A stretch of 64,000 nucleotides of DNA from Otis tarda. Lineage: Eukaryota; Chordata; Aves; Otidiformes; Otididae. The position numbers and the translations under genes are program-made. Numbering within the stretch: position 1 is the first letter of the stretch; each line of letters opens with the position of its first letter. Shown here piece by piece: positions 39,371 to 52,258 of the stretch. The DNA lies in NCBI GenBank assembly GCA_026413225.1, contig CM048557.1:21864871-21928870 (forward strand), given 5' to 3'. The notes under the pieces were generated by a model, which saw only the letters and a list, made by a program, of their open reading frames with translations, did not search any database and was not told the DNA's origin.

Positions 39371-42300
39371 CTGGAGTATTTGTGACTCCCACTGATACAA
39401 GTGGAATTTAAACACATCTTTTCCCTCTGCGTGCTTTTCTGTGTCCCTTTTCTTTTTTCTTTTGTACTTTTCCAGAAAGAACATTTTATTCTCTATGGTT
39501 ACTAACCCTTGGCCACTTAGCTAGCTGAGTGGATATCTTTCCACCAAAATCAGTGGCAATGATCTCAGGTTACAGGATGTTTCATCAATCACAGAACACC
39601 TGTATTGCATAACTCAAGTAAGTTGAACAGTGCACTCATCTTGAAATAACACTAGGCACACAAGTTAATTGCATAGTTACTGTGGAAAAAAAAAAAACCC
39701 AAATTAATTATTTGATAGTAACTATTCCGTGATTCTATCAGCAATGGCAGTAACTTGCTTGTTTAACTTAAGATAACACTTTCAGTGCTTGTTATTTTCC
39801 AGTAATAGTGTAATTGACTGGTGTGCAAATAAAACAACATTTTTAGAAAATGCTTGCACATAAAATTCCAAGCTAACACAGCAAGAAAAGGTTACTCCTG
39901 CTACCTCCATAAACATTACTGACAAAAGTTATCATAGCTTACTCAAAAATAAATGGGAAAAAGTAGGATAAGGGCTTTATTGAATTCCACCCATGTTCTA
40001 CTGCAGTGCAATGGGGAAAGATGCGCAACTGGAGGAGAAGGAGGAAGGAAACAGGTACTCGATTGACATGTATAAATGAAGATCAAATAGTCTTTTTTTT
40101 TGTTTTGTAGTCCTGCTCTGTGGTAAAGCGTTTGGGTTAGGAAAGGTTATTTGAGTTACATGGTGAAACAGATGTTTAACTCGATCTCATTTACAGAGCA
40201 AAAGAACTACTGTCCTGTCACTTTGAGTTATTACTACCTCTAACTCTCTAAACCTAAACTTTTAATTCTGAAAGCAAGATAGAATCAGCTTCTGTTAACA
40301 CCACTGTTAACCACTTTTGGTCTTGAAAGCAGTTTTGAACCAATAGGTTTCCCCAATGGATTTTAGCATCCATGGTTGCATGTGGACAGAAAGAACTACA
40401 GCTGAGCTACATAAGGATCAACATCAAAATAAAGTAGGGCATGAATCAGAGCTTGTTTATTCACGTCCTGAAGTGGATACTCCTATTCCAAGATAAAAAC
40501 TCATCGGTGTTAAGTCACTTCTTTAGACTAGAAGGCTCCACCAGTTATCAATGATGCTGTTACATGAGTATAACAAACTCCCTTCCAGGACACACTCAAA
40601 GAGGCTTCTTTGGCTTTTATTTCAGTTGAGCTTAACCCCTTTCTAGTCAGAACAATGTAGTATTTAATGCCGTAGCATTACTGTATTCACAAAAGCATAA
40701 TATATCTCTGTTTCTGTATTGTCTTGAAATCGCATTTACTCATTTGTACCCATGTCAGCATTTGAATCAGGCTTGTTACCATTTTTCCTGGGTGTCTGGA
40801 AAATTGGGATGCAGTGTCTTAACTACTAGTGTAACACAGAGATCCTGCAGAAATAGTATCTACTAGAGGTTCACAGCAACTGTTGTTCTGTCTGTATTTT
40901 GTTAAGGTGCTTCGTTATTAATGGAAATTCTAAGGCAGTAGTTATCCCATATTAACACATAACAAGAGATTTCAATCTGTTGTTGAGTCATAATAGCTAC
41001 TGGCATGGTGCTTTTTTTCAGTAGTAACTGGTTAGAGAACAACCTTTGGACATGTTCCTGCAGCAACACCCACTCTTCTAGGGAAAAGGATTATCAATGC
41101 AAATTACAGGGGTGTGTTTATTAAAGGTTACTAATTTGAAAAATGAAAAATTTGCTGAGATGAATGATTGATAAAAGCATCTGTCATCCATTTCAGGACC
41201 AAAAGAAGATTATAAGAATCATGGAAAGCAAAAGAGGTTTTTGTTAAAAGAGAGGCCTGGAAGCTGTAATTGCGCATTTCTTCAGATTTATTCCTAAGTG
41301 CCTAGTCAACCCTCCATTTCAAGCATCAAGAACTATTCTCAAGCATCTTAAGTATTTCTGTTAGAGGTATCTAATCCATAGGATTTTCCCTTGTCATCTA
41401 AATTTCTCCTAGAATTGTGTACAGTCACGAAAAGCCTTGAGTAACCAAGCCCTTACCTCAAACCTAAGCCCTTTCAGGAACCAGAGTCTTGATATATCTT
41501 TGGAGGATGTGAGCAAATCTGGGTCAGGCTCTGATTTTTTACAAGTAAGTGAGTGACATAAAAAAGTAGCTTTTTGTATCTCATGTTAAATAGATGACAT
41601 TCATTCAAAAATCTTCCATAGTCTTTAATTCTTTCTTCTGCTGGAGTATCTTCATATCTGCATCTGCCATGACAAAAGCTTTGCTGAGTAACAGTACTTT
41701 AACTTCCTTCTGCTGACTCATCTTTCTCTAGTTCAAGCTAAAAAAAAAAGTGGGACATACGTTCAAGTATCTATAAATTAAACACAGATTAGAATTCAAG
41801 ACTCCCCTTCCCCACTTAAATAATCTGTCGGTTGCTTGGGGACTCATAGGTGTCCACCGCTATCTCTTTCTGAACCGGTGAATAGTTTCACAGCATCTTC
41901 AGTAAGAAGGAATGAGAGTACTCCCTCCAGATCTGGAATAACTGAACTTTTAGCTCTCTTCATGGAGATGGGACAAATTTGGTTGCACTTCCTCATTACG
42001 AAAAGGTACCAGGTTTTCATTATTCTGAATAAGACCATTAACTGCCTAGGTAAAATTTGAAGGAGCTGGTACTTCTTTATCCCCAGGAATAAATTAATAA
42101 TCCTCGTTTAGAATTTTTTTCAAGGACAGTGCTTAGGCATCCATCTTTAGGAATGGATTCTAGACTGAGATTTTTCAAGTAGGAGGAGGCTCCTCTCTGT
42201 TCAGTCTGACACCCAGATATGGCTTAAAATTAAAGACTTACTGTTGCTCATTTTGTTTGCTACTGATTGCTTATTCTACTTCACATACAGCTTGTATTTT

Positions 42301-45300
42301 AAAAATGTAAATCTTCTTGTACCTTTGAATACAAAAGTTTTTATGAGGAAGTCCATTACAAGTGTCAGAAACCTACTTCCTTTTTTTGGATAGCACTTTC
42401 AAGCTGTAAGTGCTTGAAGGATGCATAAGGAAGTTCAAAACCTTTGCAGAGCTTAAGTGGATCATAAATGAGTCAAAGTCCTGGTATCACTTCTCTGAAC
42501 CGGAATTGATTTTTACCCAACTGGGAAACCCCGCCTTTATCCTCTAAGAACTCAAGCGTGGAAGTCACAGTTTGAGGGAGAATGTTGTGATTTTATACTG
42601 CTGTTGTGCTCAGTTGATATGACCAAACAGAATATTCTAGATAGTCCCAAGAGACTGTTTGGGTTATAGAAACTAATTCCCAAGGACATCTACAAATCCT
42701 GAGGAAGTATTGTATCCTCTGCTCCTGAAATCTCAGTCTTATGCTCAGCCCCTAAGGGAGAGCTTGAAGAGTTCTGCAAGGAAGGCTTCAGTTTCATACA
42801 TTATTCTCCATTCTGGTGAAATTATCTCTGGCCTGATCTTAGCTTTTCTGACATTTTACTCTTTCTACCCAATGTAAAGAGCATAGAAGACAGTGAGAAT
42901 TTCCTCTGTAAACATTAGTGATATTAAACAGTACAATTTCAGTGCACAGCTGACAAGGTATGAAAATACAGCTCACAAAACTATCCTGACTTTAACCTTC
43001 CCTGGCTAACAGCATTTCAGTGATCCCTACTGGTCTTCAGTAGTCTGTCTTATGTTTAATTATTTGAAAATAAGTTTATTATCTTATTTGTAGAATTTGA
43101 GCTCTGTCATTTCCACTGGACTGATACTTCAGGATGAAGTAGGATGAAAACATTCTGTAAAAAAAAAAAAACAGAAAAATAAAAACGAATCTGTATCAGT
43201 CAACTGTAACTCAAAATAGTAGCTTAAGAATTTCAATAAAATACACAAATTAAAAATATCCTGATTGCTATTAGTATCTTTTTTTAAAGGATAGCATAAT
43301 TACAACTGTAACTAAGCTGATGTTCCTGGGATGAACCGTAATTTCTTGATCTCTCGGAGTATATTAAATTTGTATCTACATCATACAGTTTATTGTGTGA
43401 TAAACTTAATCCTGTAATGAGAAGTCTTCCTTTGACCTAGCTGACATCTGTAGCACAAGGCAAAATCTGACCTCTTAGCTATTTAACTTTGTCAACTTCA
43501 TGACACTTGTCCTGAGCTCTTCATGGCTGCTTTCCTCCAATGTGTGGTTTCTCTTTTTTTTTTCACATGCAAGATTATTTTTATTACATACCCTGGTGTG
43601 TTACTTTGAATTTCTGGGACTTTAACACCCATTCCCTTTGCTTTTTAGGTTTCTCCTTCATGTTCATCTGTTCAAGATGAATTCCCTGTTCAAGAATCCT
43701 GTGCATGTTCCTTGTGCTCATGTTGGAAACTTTTTCCTGTATATTAATATTCTGTATTCCTTCTTTCATCCTGAAGCAGTTCTCATGTGTGGACACTTCT
43801 TCCATGAAGAAATCTCTGTAAAACTATCCCCTGTGTTGTTAGGGTCAATTTTGAATATGTTATGAGGGAAAAAAATCAGAGACCTGTAAAGAAAGGTAAG
43901 GCAAATAGGAAAGTTGCAGAGATTTACAGAGCTTTGGAGGATTTCTGGATGTGAAGCTGTGAACAGCCTATCATTAATAATAAAGGAAGCAAGTGAAGTA
44001 GTTTCGGGAATTACGTATTTTCCCAGAGGTTAAGCTTTCTGATAAATTTCTTCATACAGATTTCTGTATAGATTTCCACATACACAGAAGCATGATTAGG
44101 GAAAGCTCATGACCTGCGTAATGCTGTTACATGGCATAATGCCACAACTTTGGTCTCAGTGTTGCAGCCTGGGAACCTTTATCGAGTTAGAATTAAACAC
44201 AGACGAGAGATTATGGAGAGACATTAAACTTAAATACAGCTGGGGTGACTGTCTCCCATCCTTTGTCTCCCTATAGGAACAGGTTGCGACGTACTGTCAT
44301 TTCATTTCATTTGGTAATTAATAATTAATTTTGTGCAATGTGAGTTTTGTGTTACACTAAGTTATTGAGTAGCGTCTACTTGATTGGCCGTTGTTCTCTT
44401 CTGGTCTAATTAGAACTAGTTCCTCACCTTCAGCATGTGACAGCTTTGTTTATAACACTTCTGAAATTTAGGAGGAATCTGTGTTGTATTAACTACTTAA
44501 AATATCTAGACCTTCTCTTTCAAATGTAGTAGTTGTCCTTACTGAGGACTAGAAATTTCAAACAGGAAAATATATATTAATATAGGTTAGTATATGACTT
44601 TTTATTAATAATATTGGACTAACTATTGAGGCTATTAGGATTGTGCTGTTTTAATCATAGTTACAGTATGGTAAAATATGGCACTATTTTCTGGTACGAT
44701 TAAAGTGTTTTATTAATGCTTCCGTTGCAGTAGACAGTGGTCATCATCCTATTTGTTTAACTGCTTATCTACTGATGTTGCTTCCATTGCTACTAAATGA
44801 TTTCTTATATAGGTGTCTAAGACCTTAATTATATTCTCTTTTCTTGCCTTTACTACAATTAAATAATTTGTTATCATAATGTTTGCCCTTCCCTCACTGG
44901 AAACATTATTCCCCTCTTATGCTATGGCTTGAGGCGTTATAGACAGAGCTGTCACTGAAATGCTATTGAATGGGTTCTCCTCCTCTACGACTTTTCAGAA
45001 ACAGCAGCTGCCCTCTTCCTACTCCTACATGTCTCTTTGTATCCCCATTTGTTTTAACCATGGCAAGCAACCCAAGTAGCCTTGGGTTTTGTTTGGGTTT
45101 TTTTGGTCTGGCGACTGGACTTTCGGGTTCAAATAACTTACTCATCCACGTTGAGTAAGAAATAAATAACCTTTCAGACACCTCTACAGCACCCCAGCCA
45201 TAAGCCTCTAAGCATGTTTGCGTGGAGGAAGCATTGGGTAACAAATGCGACAAATTCTTTACTTTGGCAATGGGATTCTCCAAATAAAAAGTTAAAGCAT

Positions 45301-46318
45301 GCAACTGGATTTAAAATGGAAATCAGGGACCTCCAGCCCTGGCTAAGTACTAATCTGTTCCGAAACATGTAAGTGCCTTGATTTTTAATTGCTAATGTAC
45401 TTTCTCCTGAGGCCCTTCTGCTAAACTCCTCTGTGCACACTCCTTTATTTATATACAAGTTGAAAAAAATAGCTGCATTATGAAATCTCATTGGGTTTCG
45501 GTCTATTTTTTCATAGATGTAGTCCTCAACCCTTGTTTTTGTGGTGCATGCGATATTTCAGAAGTTATCATAACCTGAAGGTGAGTGCATTAAATAAAAT
45601 GATGACCCAAGATGCGCTAGTTTGATTTTGAACATGTGACACAAGTCATAAAAGGAATAATTTTTTTATTATATGAATTAAGTTGCAAGGACTGTTAAGT
45701 TAAACTTAAAATAACCCTTTTAAAAGTTGTTGAGGATAATGAATTAGCCAGGAGGAGTCAGAGCCTGCTGCTGCCAACTAAAGTGCTTGGGGACTTGAGA
45801 TAGAAGTGAACGATAAGCAGCAGCTTTCATGCATTCAAATAAATTACATGTTGGGCTTGGCTTAATCCTGGCAGCAGAATGATCTCTGGGGTTTTCCCTA
45901 CATTATCTCAGTCTATGATTATGCAAATATCCTTTTAATGTAGCGACTCCTTAACAGGAAATTAGTCTCATACTTGCTCAAATGCTCTTGCAACAAACAG
46001 ACATTTGCTTGCAAAATCCTGGTGTGTCTGAAGTACAAAAGGCGCATTAACCCTTTAAGTACCAAAATTTTGAAAACGTGCAAATAGCAGGACATGCTCA
46101 GATGTGTCAGGGACATAGCAGATGAACCAGGAAAGAGAAAAGTTTCCTAACACAAAAATATCCCTGGGTTTTAAAGTTCAACCAGAACGCAAGTGGTATT
46201 AAGGTTACATTTGCTTTCAAAGATAGTAAGGAAAACAGGGGAGGGAGAAAAATAGGATTAAAACTGAATAAAACATGGAAATGAGACAAAGCATAAAGAC
46301 AAAAGAAATGTAATCATC

Positions 46319-46432
46319 AGCGTTAAACGCGCAGTGACCTGCTGAGCCCGGGTAGTCTGCCGTCATCATTCACGCCTATCGATGTACTGAAGTTTATCAC
46401 ACGTATAGATGTTCTTCAGTTTGTCGTAGGCA
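46319..46432. promoter_or_regulatory. CpG-dense pocket, candidate regulatory element
   Basis: About nine CpG dinucleotides occur in roughly 115 bases (for example AAACGCGCAG, GCCCGGGTA, ATCGATG, CACACGTA), whereas the kilobase on each side has almost none. It is not part of any repeat I recognise. Retained CpGs suggest an unmethylated or constrained element. The regulatory role is inference. Confidence 0.3.
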
Positions 46433-46879
46433 TGTTGTTTTCAGGAACTGCACCAAAATGGGGACTGTGAGGGTAACCTGCTATGTCTGGAGAACAGGAA
46501 CTTAAGAATGGGCATCAGATGTTTCATTTGGAAAGACAGATGGCTGGTATTCTTTTGGGGGGTCAGAAGTGGAGTCACAAAAATTGTGTTGTGTTCCTTG
46601 TGGTAGTATTAATGTACATCTCTGAGTGAGCAGGAAAGCTCTTTTTTTTTTTTTATTTCTTGTTTTTGTAAATCTCTGCTAGGTGAAATTACCTTAGGTA
46701 ACTTTTTTCTTAAACTAAGAGTTTCTAGTATAAGAGGTCATCTTTCTTTTTAGGAAAAAAAGCACCAGTTAAGCATTTGATGTCAATCTGGGATACACTA
46801 GAAATAAGTTGGCAGCTAGTACTCGAGGTGCCTGCCAATCCTCTTTTTTTTTTTTTTACCCCCTGATTGAAACACAGAC

Positions 46880-47045
46880 AGCTAAATCCTCAGAGTTACA
46901 GGGGAGCCCAATGAAATTAAGCACCTAACTTTCCAATGGGATTTAGGATAGTATCTGATTCATTCAAGCTCTTTTGAAACTCCCATCAAAGTGAACTGTT
47001 CAAGGCATGACCTTAAGGTAACACTGGGATCAGCCACAAAATCTA
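46880..47045. repeat. Possible archosaur MITE-like relic
   Basis: Holds TTAAGCACCTAACTTTCCAA, ATGGGATTTAGG and TTTTGAAACTCCCATC, which recall short palindromic non-autonomous elements common in reptile and bird genomes. Heavily decayed, with no intact terminal repeats. Family uncertain. Confidence 0.3.
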
Positions 47046-47170
47046 GACTTCCAGCTCTTTGCTTTAAATATAAGACCTATCCTTTCTTCTATATCCAGTG
47101 TATTCTGTTTGTAATTACCAGAAATTACCATTAGAGAAATTGGAACTAATCTGAGGCTCATTAAGGAGCG

Positions 47171-47206
47171 AGAATTTATTTAAATTTATTTATTTAAATA
47201 AATTCT
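47171..47206. repeat. Perfect AT-rich inverted repeat
   Basis: A 15-base arm AGAATTTATTTAAAT (47171-47185) is exactly reverse-complementary to 47192-47206, with a 6-base loop TTATTT. Confidence 0.9.
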
Positions 47207-47847
47207 TGTTGATCTGGTTTCTGGAGATTAAACTCTGTAATTTTAGCTGTCATAGAAGGGAGAAACTTGCTAGTACAATAGCACAGTATCTTAGAGTAAA
47301 AAAAGCTAAACACACATACAGAAGCACAGAGGGAGTGGGGGTTTGCAAACGCTATTCAGGCAGTAGGAATTAGCACGATTCCCCATTGAATCCCATCTAG
47401 TCAAACATGCTCAGTCCATGTTTGTATTGAGCACTAGCCAGTCACCAGTTTGTTCTGACAGCTCTAGCAAAATCTAGCAGATGCTAGATGAAGTCTGAAG
47501 ATGTATAGAAAAATTTAAAAATGTTCTATTTGAAATTGAATTTCTTTTCAATAGATTAAAATCCTGAGAAACAGACAATTGTTGTGGTTCCACTAGAGGT
47601 TTCACCTCCAAAATAATTTTGCAATGGTGCACTCAGTATGTTGAACCACTAGCATTCAAACTTAGCAGAAACAGGTCCCTGTGCTAATGATGTCAAACAA
47701 AAAATAGTGAGATTTTTACTTAGCATCTGATTTGTGTAGTGAACCCTTGCGTAATACCAGGATAAATGCCTGAGAGCTCTTTGTCAGACTCAGGGTCTTA
47801 GAAATTTGCTCTTTTAAAAAATCATGTCAGGTAGCATTCTTCTGGAG

Positions 47848-47873
47848 TAACATTAAGCTTTTAACATTAAGCT
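47848..47873. repeat. Short direct repeat
   Basis: TAACATTAAGCT occurs at 47848-47859 and again at 47862-47873, two bases apart. Probably a replication-slippage duplication. Confidence 0.85.
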
Positions 47874-50171
47874 GACTTAATATTCTCTATTCCAAAAGTC
47901 TATCTCAGCTCAGAGGGCTGTCCTTGGGCACAAGCTGGGTCTGTAAGGCACAACTTTTATTTCACCTTACACATAGGGAAAGAAAACAAAAACAAAGCCC
48001 ACAAGAGTTCATCTCCCCTTGTAACAACGGGGAACGAGAAATCCAAAGTGACTTCAAGTTCTCTAAATTTCTTTATTGCTTATGAATCTGTAAAGTACAT
48101 GACTGATAACTCCCTTCAACAGGGATGCCTTAACTTGTATCAGCTCAGAGGTTTTTTAATAATTTTGAAATCAAGAAGCATTAATATAAACCTGTATTTC
48201 CTTCTGTTCCTTGGTACACAAGTAAGTAATCTGAAGAGCTCCAGGGTCTTTTTTGATAATTTGCAATCTTCTGTAAAATAGCAAAAAATTGTTACAGACA
48301 TAGTTGCCAAAAAGTGTGGCAAAAAAAGAACATAGAGGAAGGTTACTGTTTCATTTGTATTGTTCCACTAGTTAGTGGGCTTTTTTTTTTAGATGTTAAT
48401 TTAAAAATGATTATTTCAGCATTAAAGGAAATAGGATGCCAGTTGTTCAGGCATTACAGCATTCACTAGAGGACCTATACTGGCATCACAACTGCTTGCT
48501 CTAAATTAGAGCTCTATCTCTTCATGTTTCAAGATGCTGTGTTCTGCAGTTTTATTTCCTTCTTGGAAAGCAAGTAGGATGTTTACTAGGAAATTACTTT
48601 TACTGGGAAATACTGGAACTTAATTAGTATTTTGAATGACCCACTTGAAATGGGAATTACGTCATTTTTACACAAGCCTATCTGGTGATACTAAACCTAG
48701 ATAATTGGCTTCGATGGAGATCAAGTCTTTGCTGCAAATGCATAAAAATATCTAGCTGGCTTATTAGCCTACAATTCACATCAGAAAATGACTTAGACTT
48801 AAAAATGATGGGAGTTTAGAAGCTTTAACTCATATGGGAAATGTTCATATTTTTGTTCTGCGTAGTTGGAGCTGAGCTTTCTGAACACTCTGGGCAACAG
48901 AAATAGTTTCACAAGTTTATGAAGCCACCAAAGCTGTGAAGTCATTGATTTCTTTGCTGAGAGTTCACACACAAACAGACGTGAGAAGAGCGTATTTAGC
49001 TTATTTCCGTACCACTGAATGGGACTCTGAGCATCCTGGAATCTTATATGTAAGAACTTAACTACTGCTATAGAAAATTAATATTTCACACAGATTTTAG
49101 AAAGGCTACAGAGTGTAGCTGGATGAGGAAGTGAATATTTGTAAATAACACAACCCCAGAGGAATATATTTGGCAAAAAATACCTTTCCTTTTGAGTGCT
49201 CTTTGTTAGTTCATCATTACACATGCAGAACAAAACAACACCAAGTGTAAAATCATCTTTATCCTTACCAAACATCAGTATTATGGAATGGTACAATTAT
49301 GTCCTATTCTGACATGTCAGAGTACCACAGGAATTTACTTTTTGCAGAAATCTAGCTGTATAAATAAAGAATTAGAGGTCACAACCAATAGATGGCAACT
49401 AGATTTCAAGACTAAGTGGATTGTCACATCAATAAATATTTTCATGAGCATCCCCATATGGAAGAAAAACTAAGGGAAATACAGTCTGCTTTCCCTTCAT
49501 GTCAGCTGCACCTCTGAAGTCTTTAAAATACTCAGAGATGTGTTTTGTGCTTAAGTGGAGTAGTGGAGCACGCAGTCTGTCCAAAGTCACTCTCTGATCT
49601 AAAAAAAAATATTTTTCATCCAAGTTCTCAGTGCGATCCACATACACTCACAAGATGAGGAGTCACCAGAAAACATTTGCCACTGACAAACAAGTGTCTA
49701 ATAATGAAAACATGTGTCAATGAACACACAGTCAACAAGCTGCAGTAACTTAGCCATAGCCACTATTTCACAATGACTAAGGTCACCCGCCCCCTAAGGT
49801 TTAAAGGTTGCCCACTGCAGGTACAGCACTACCTACAGAAGGGAAGGACAAATGTGCCTAATGGTCACAAGCCACCAGTTATGGCCAATCTTGATGAAAC
49901 CTGCCAAGTCTGTCAGCACAGCACAGCACGGCATAGTACTCTGAATTTTAAGAATCAGGTAGCACAAATGTTTGGGAAGGGAGTTCAGAAATAAAGTCAA
50001 TGGCATAAACCACAAAATAGTCAGTTAGTCTTGTGTTCCTAAAATGTGTAAGGAAATCCAGAAAAGATCTAAATATGGTTATTCCTTTAATGTTAAAGAA
50101 CAGAATGGGAAAGATTTTGTTCAATTAAATTCACTGTAATAGATGCTGGTGACTCTTGCTGTCCAGTCATT

Positions 50172-50193
50172 GGGGGGCTGGGGTGGGGGGGGG
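50172..50193 (+). other. G-rich tract, possible quadruplex
   Basis: Runs of 6, 4 and 9 Gs separated by CT and T. The nine-G run could supply two quartet strands. It lies about 560 bases left of the minus-strand LTR. Confidence 0.6.
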
Positions 50194-50750
50194 AGTGGAA
50201 AGAAACCTATCTGAACTATATGGCAATTCCTTTAAAAACTATTTAGTTGATATCTGACTGACAGGGATAGGAAAATTTGAGCGCAAAGCTTAGGTATTTC
50301 CTGTTGAGAAAATTTGAAGCATCACAGAGAGGTGAGTGTGTGGTTTTTTTTGGTAGGTGAGTTCCTGATGGCAGATTAATCTATGACAAGCCATTCCTAG
50401 TAACTTAATCAGTTGAGGTCTTGGTGTCATCTTTGACAGCTGCTGTTGGTCTGGCAGCAGCAGATGCTGAACATTCTCTCCTGTGCAGCACGGAAAGATA
50501 GGCTGTAGCTGCTACAAGGACGTGGCGCTAAGAGGGATCTTGTTGCTTGACAAACTGGCAGCATAGCAACAACTCTGGTGGCTACACCAGGCTGTCATGG
50601 CACAGATGACTGTATCTTACTTAGAAATAGCTGGTTCCCAGCACATTGGATCAGGTCAGTGGGCACTTGGCTTATACCATGATGCCTTACTGTAAATGAG
50701 CTTTATCAGAGCCCAGTGACAGACTGTTATGTGGGGACACAAATACTCAC

Positions 50751-51905
50751 AGTCGTAGTTCAGCCCTGATCGGGGCCAGACTATGCAGTCTCTCTCTCAC
50801 TCCCCCCAGCCTCCGAGAGAATAGGGAGAGATGATACAAGAAAAATGGCTCGAGGTTTGATAAGGACAGGGAAAAAATCCTTAAAGTTACCGTCGTGGGC
50901 AAAACAGACTCGACTTGGGGAAAACTATTCATTTATTACTAAAAACAGCAGGATAATGAGACAGAGAATAAGAAAGACAGTCTCCCTCCACCCCTCCCTC
51001 TTCACAGGCTTAATGTTATCTCTACCACCTTCCCCTCCCGAGCGGCACAGGGGGGAAGAAGGAATGGGGGTTGCGGTCAGTTCATCATGTGATGATGTTG
51101 TTTCACACCACTGCGTCATCGCTGGGGGAAGGACTCCTCGCATTCCTCCCGTGCTCCTTTGTGGGGTCCCTCCCATGGGCCACAGTCCTTCATGACACTG
51201 CTCTGGCGTGGGTCATCTCTTCCACAGGGTGCAGTCCCTCCAGAACAGCTGTCCCAGCGGGCCCTCCATGGGCCATAGCCTCATTCAGGCCTCCACCTGC
51301 TCCGGCGTGGGGTCCTCCACGGGCTGCAGGTGGATCTCTGCTCCTCTGTGGACCTCCATGAGCTGCAGGGGGACAACCTGCTCCACCATGGTCATCACCA
51401 CAGGCTGCAGGGGAATCTTGGCCAGGAGCCGCATTACTCCTCCCCCTCCTTTTGAACTGACGTTGGCATCTGCGGCCGTTCCTCTCACATGAAAAATTCT
51501 TCACAACAGGCTGGCAGACGCCTCTTAGGATCTTTTTACATCTCATTCACATCTCCTCTCCACTTCCTGCAGCTGGACTGCGCCAGGTTGGGCCCAGTCA
51601 GCTGCCTGGCAGGAGGTCAGAGGGTGAGGCCTGCAAGGCCCATGAGGCTCACACCTCCCCCTCTCTGCCCCTGCTCAGCTTCTTCACATCTTCTTTTTTT
51701 TTTCTTTTTTCTGTTTTCTCCTTCTTAAATACGTTATCGCAAAGGAGTTATCATGGAACATTCTGCTACCAATTGGCTTGGCCTTGGCCAGCAGTAGGTC
51801 TGCCCTAGGCCTGGCCGAGTCCACTGAACAAAGGGGAGCGACTTCTAGCAGTTTCCTGCAGAAGCTGCCAACTTAGGCCCCTCCTCACTAAACAAAACCA
51901 GAACA
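50751..51905 (-). mobile_element. Solo LTR of an avian endogenous retrovirus (ERVL-like), minus orientation
   Basis: About 1155 bases, GC- and CpG-rich. Read on the minus strand it begins TGTTCTGG. A TATTTAA box is at 51731-51725, followed by an A-rich stretch and GC-rich leader with CTGCAGCCCATGGAGG-like repeats. A polyadenylation signal AATAAA is at 50937-50932, and then the conserved TCTGTTTTGCCC phrase. It ends near AACTACGACT. Flanking pentamers CTCAC (50746-50750) and CCCAC (51906-51910) agree at four of five positions, compatible with an old target duplication. No gag, pol or env sequence adjoins it. The ERVL assignment is from memory of similar bird LTRs. Confidence 0.8.
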
Positions 51906-52252
51906 CCCACCAAGCCAAAGCAAGATGTTTGTTGTGCAAGTTCAGCACAACGGAATTACCATGGTGTATGCTGTGCTATAATCACAAGTTTTCTCTTAGG
52001 CTGAAGAGTTAATTCACCTCACAGAACTTCAAAAAGGTGACAGAGATGGTGCAAGGGCAAGTGCTGCGAATGCATGGCCCCCAGCAGAAAACAAGGTCCA
52101 TTGATGCTTACCCTGTCCCAATTCACCCTTGGGACTAGAGTCTCAATACTCAGTCAGAAAGTTGGTCAATGAAGGCTTAGACTGATGCCACTGTGGGGCC
52201 ATTCCAGATTTTGAAAGAAGACACTAAGATACATAAATATGTGAGACTATAT

Positions 52253-52258
52253 TTTATT
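52253..52258 (-). terminator. Candidate polyadenylation signal AATAAA
   Basis: Minus-strand CAATAAAATATAG. It is the first perfect AATAAA downstream of the APIP stop codon, about 1.99 kb away. It would serve either an extended APIP 3'UTR or the candidate terminal exon starting at 52987. No cleavage evidence is available from sequence alone. Confidence 0.45.

Larger units (their letters stand above)
39371..50750. other. Long intergenic stretch, no gene seen
   Basis: AT-rich sequence with T-runs at 46642-46654 and 46844-46857, and the CpG pocket, palindrome and MITE-like relic at 46.3-47.2 kb. No coding exon is recognised on either strand. Confidence 0.7.

Noticed and set aside
39710..39740. 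ATTCCGTGATTCTATCAG, similar to a CR1 3' tail
   Set aside because: The sequence before it shows no CR1 3'UTR match, so the similarity is limited to a few bases.
1..52000. EHF exons (ETS domain) expected from synteny
   Set aside because: I looked on both strands for the conserved ETS-domain coding sequence and saw none. EHF is probably left of the window.
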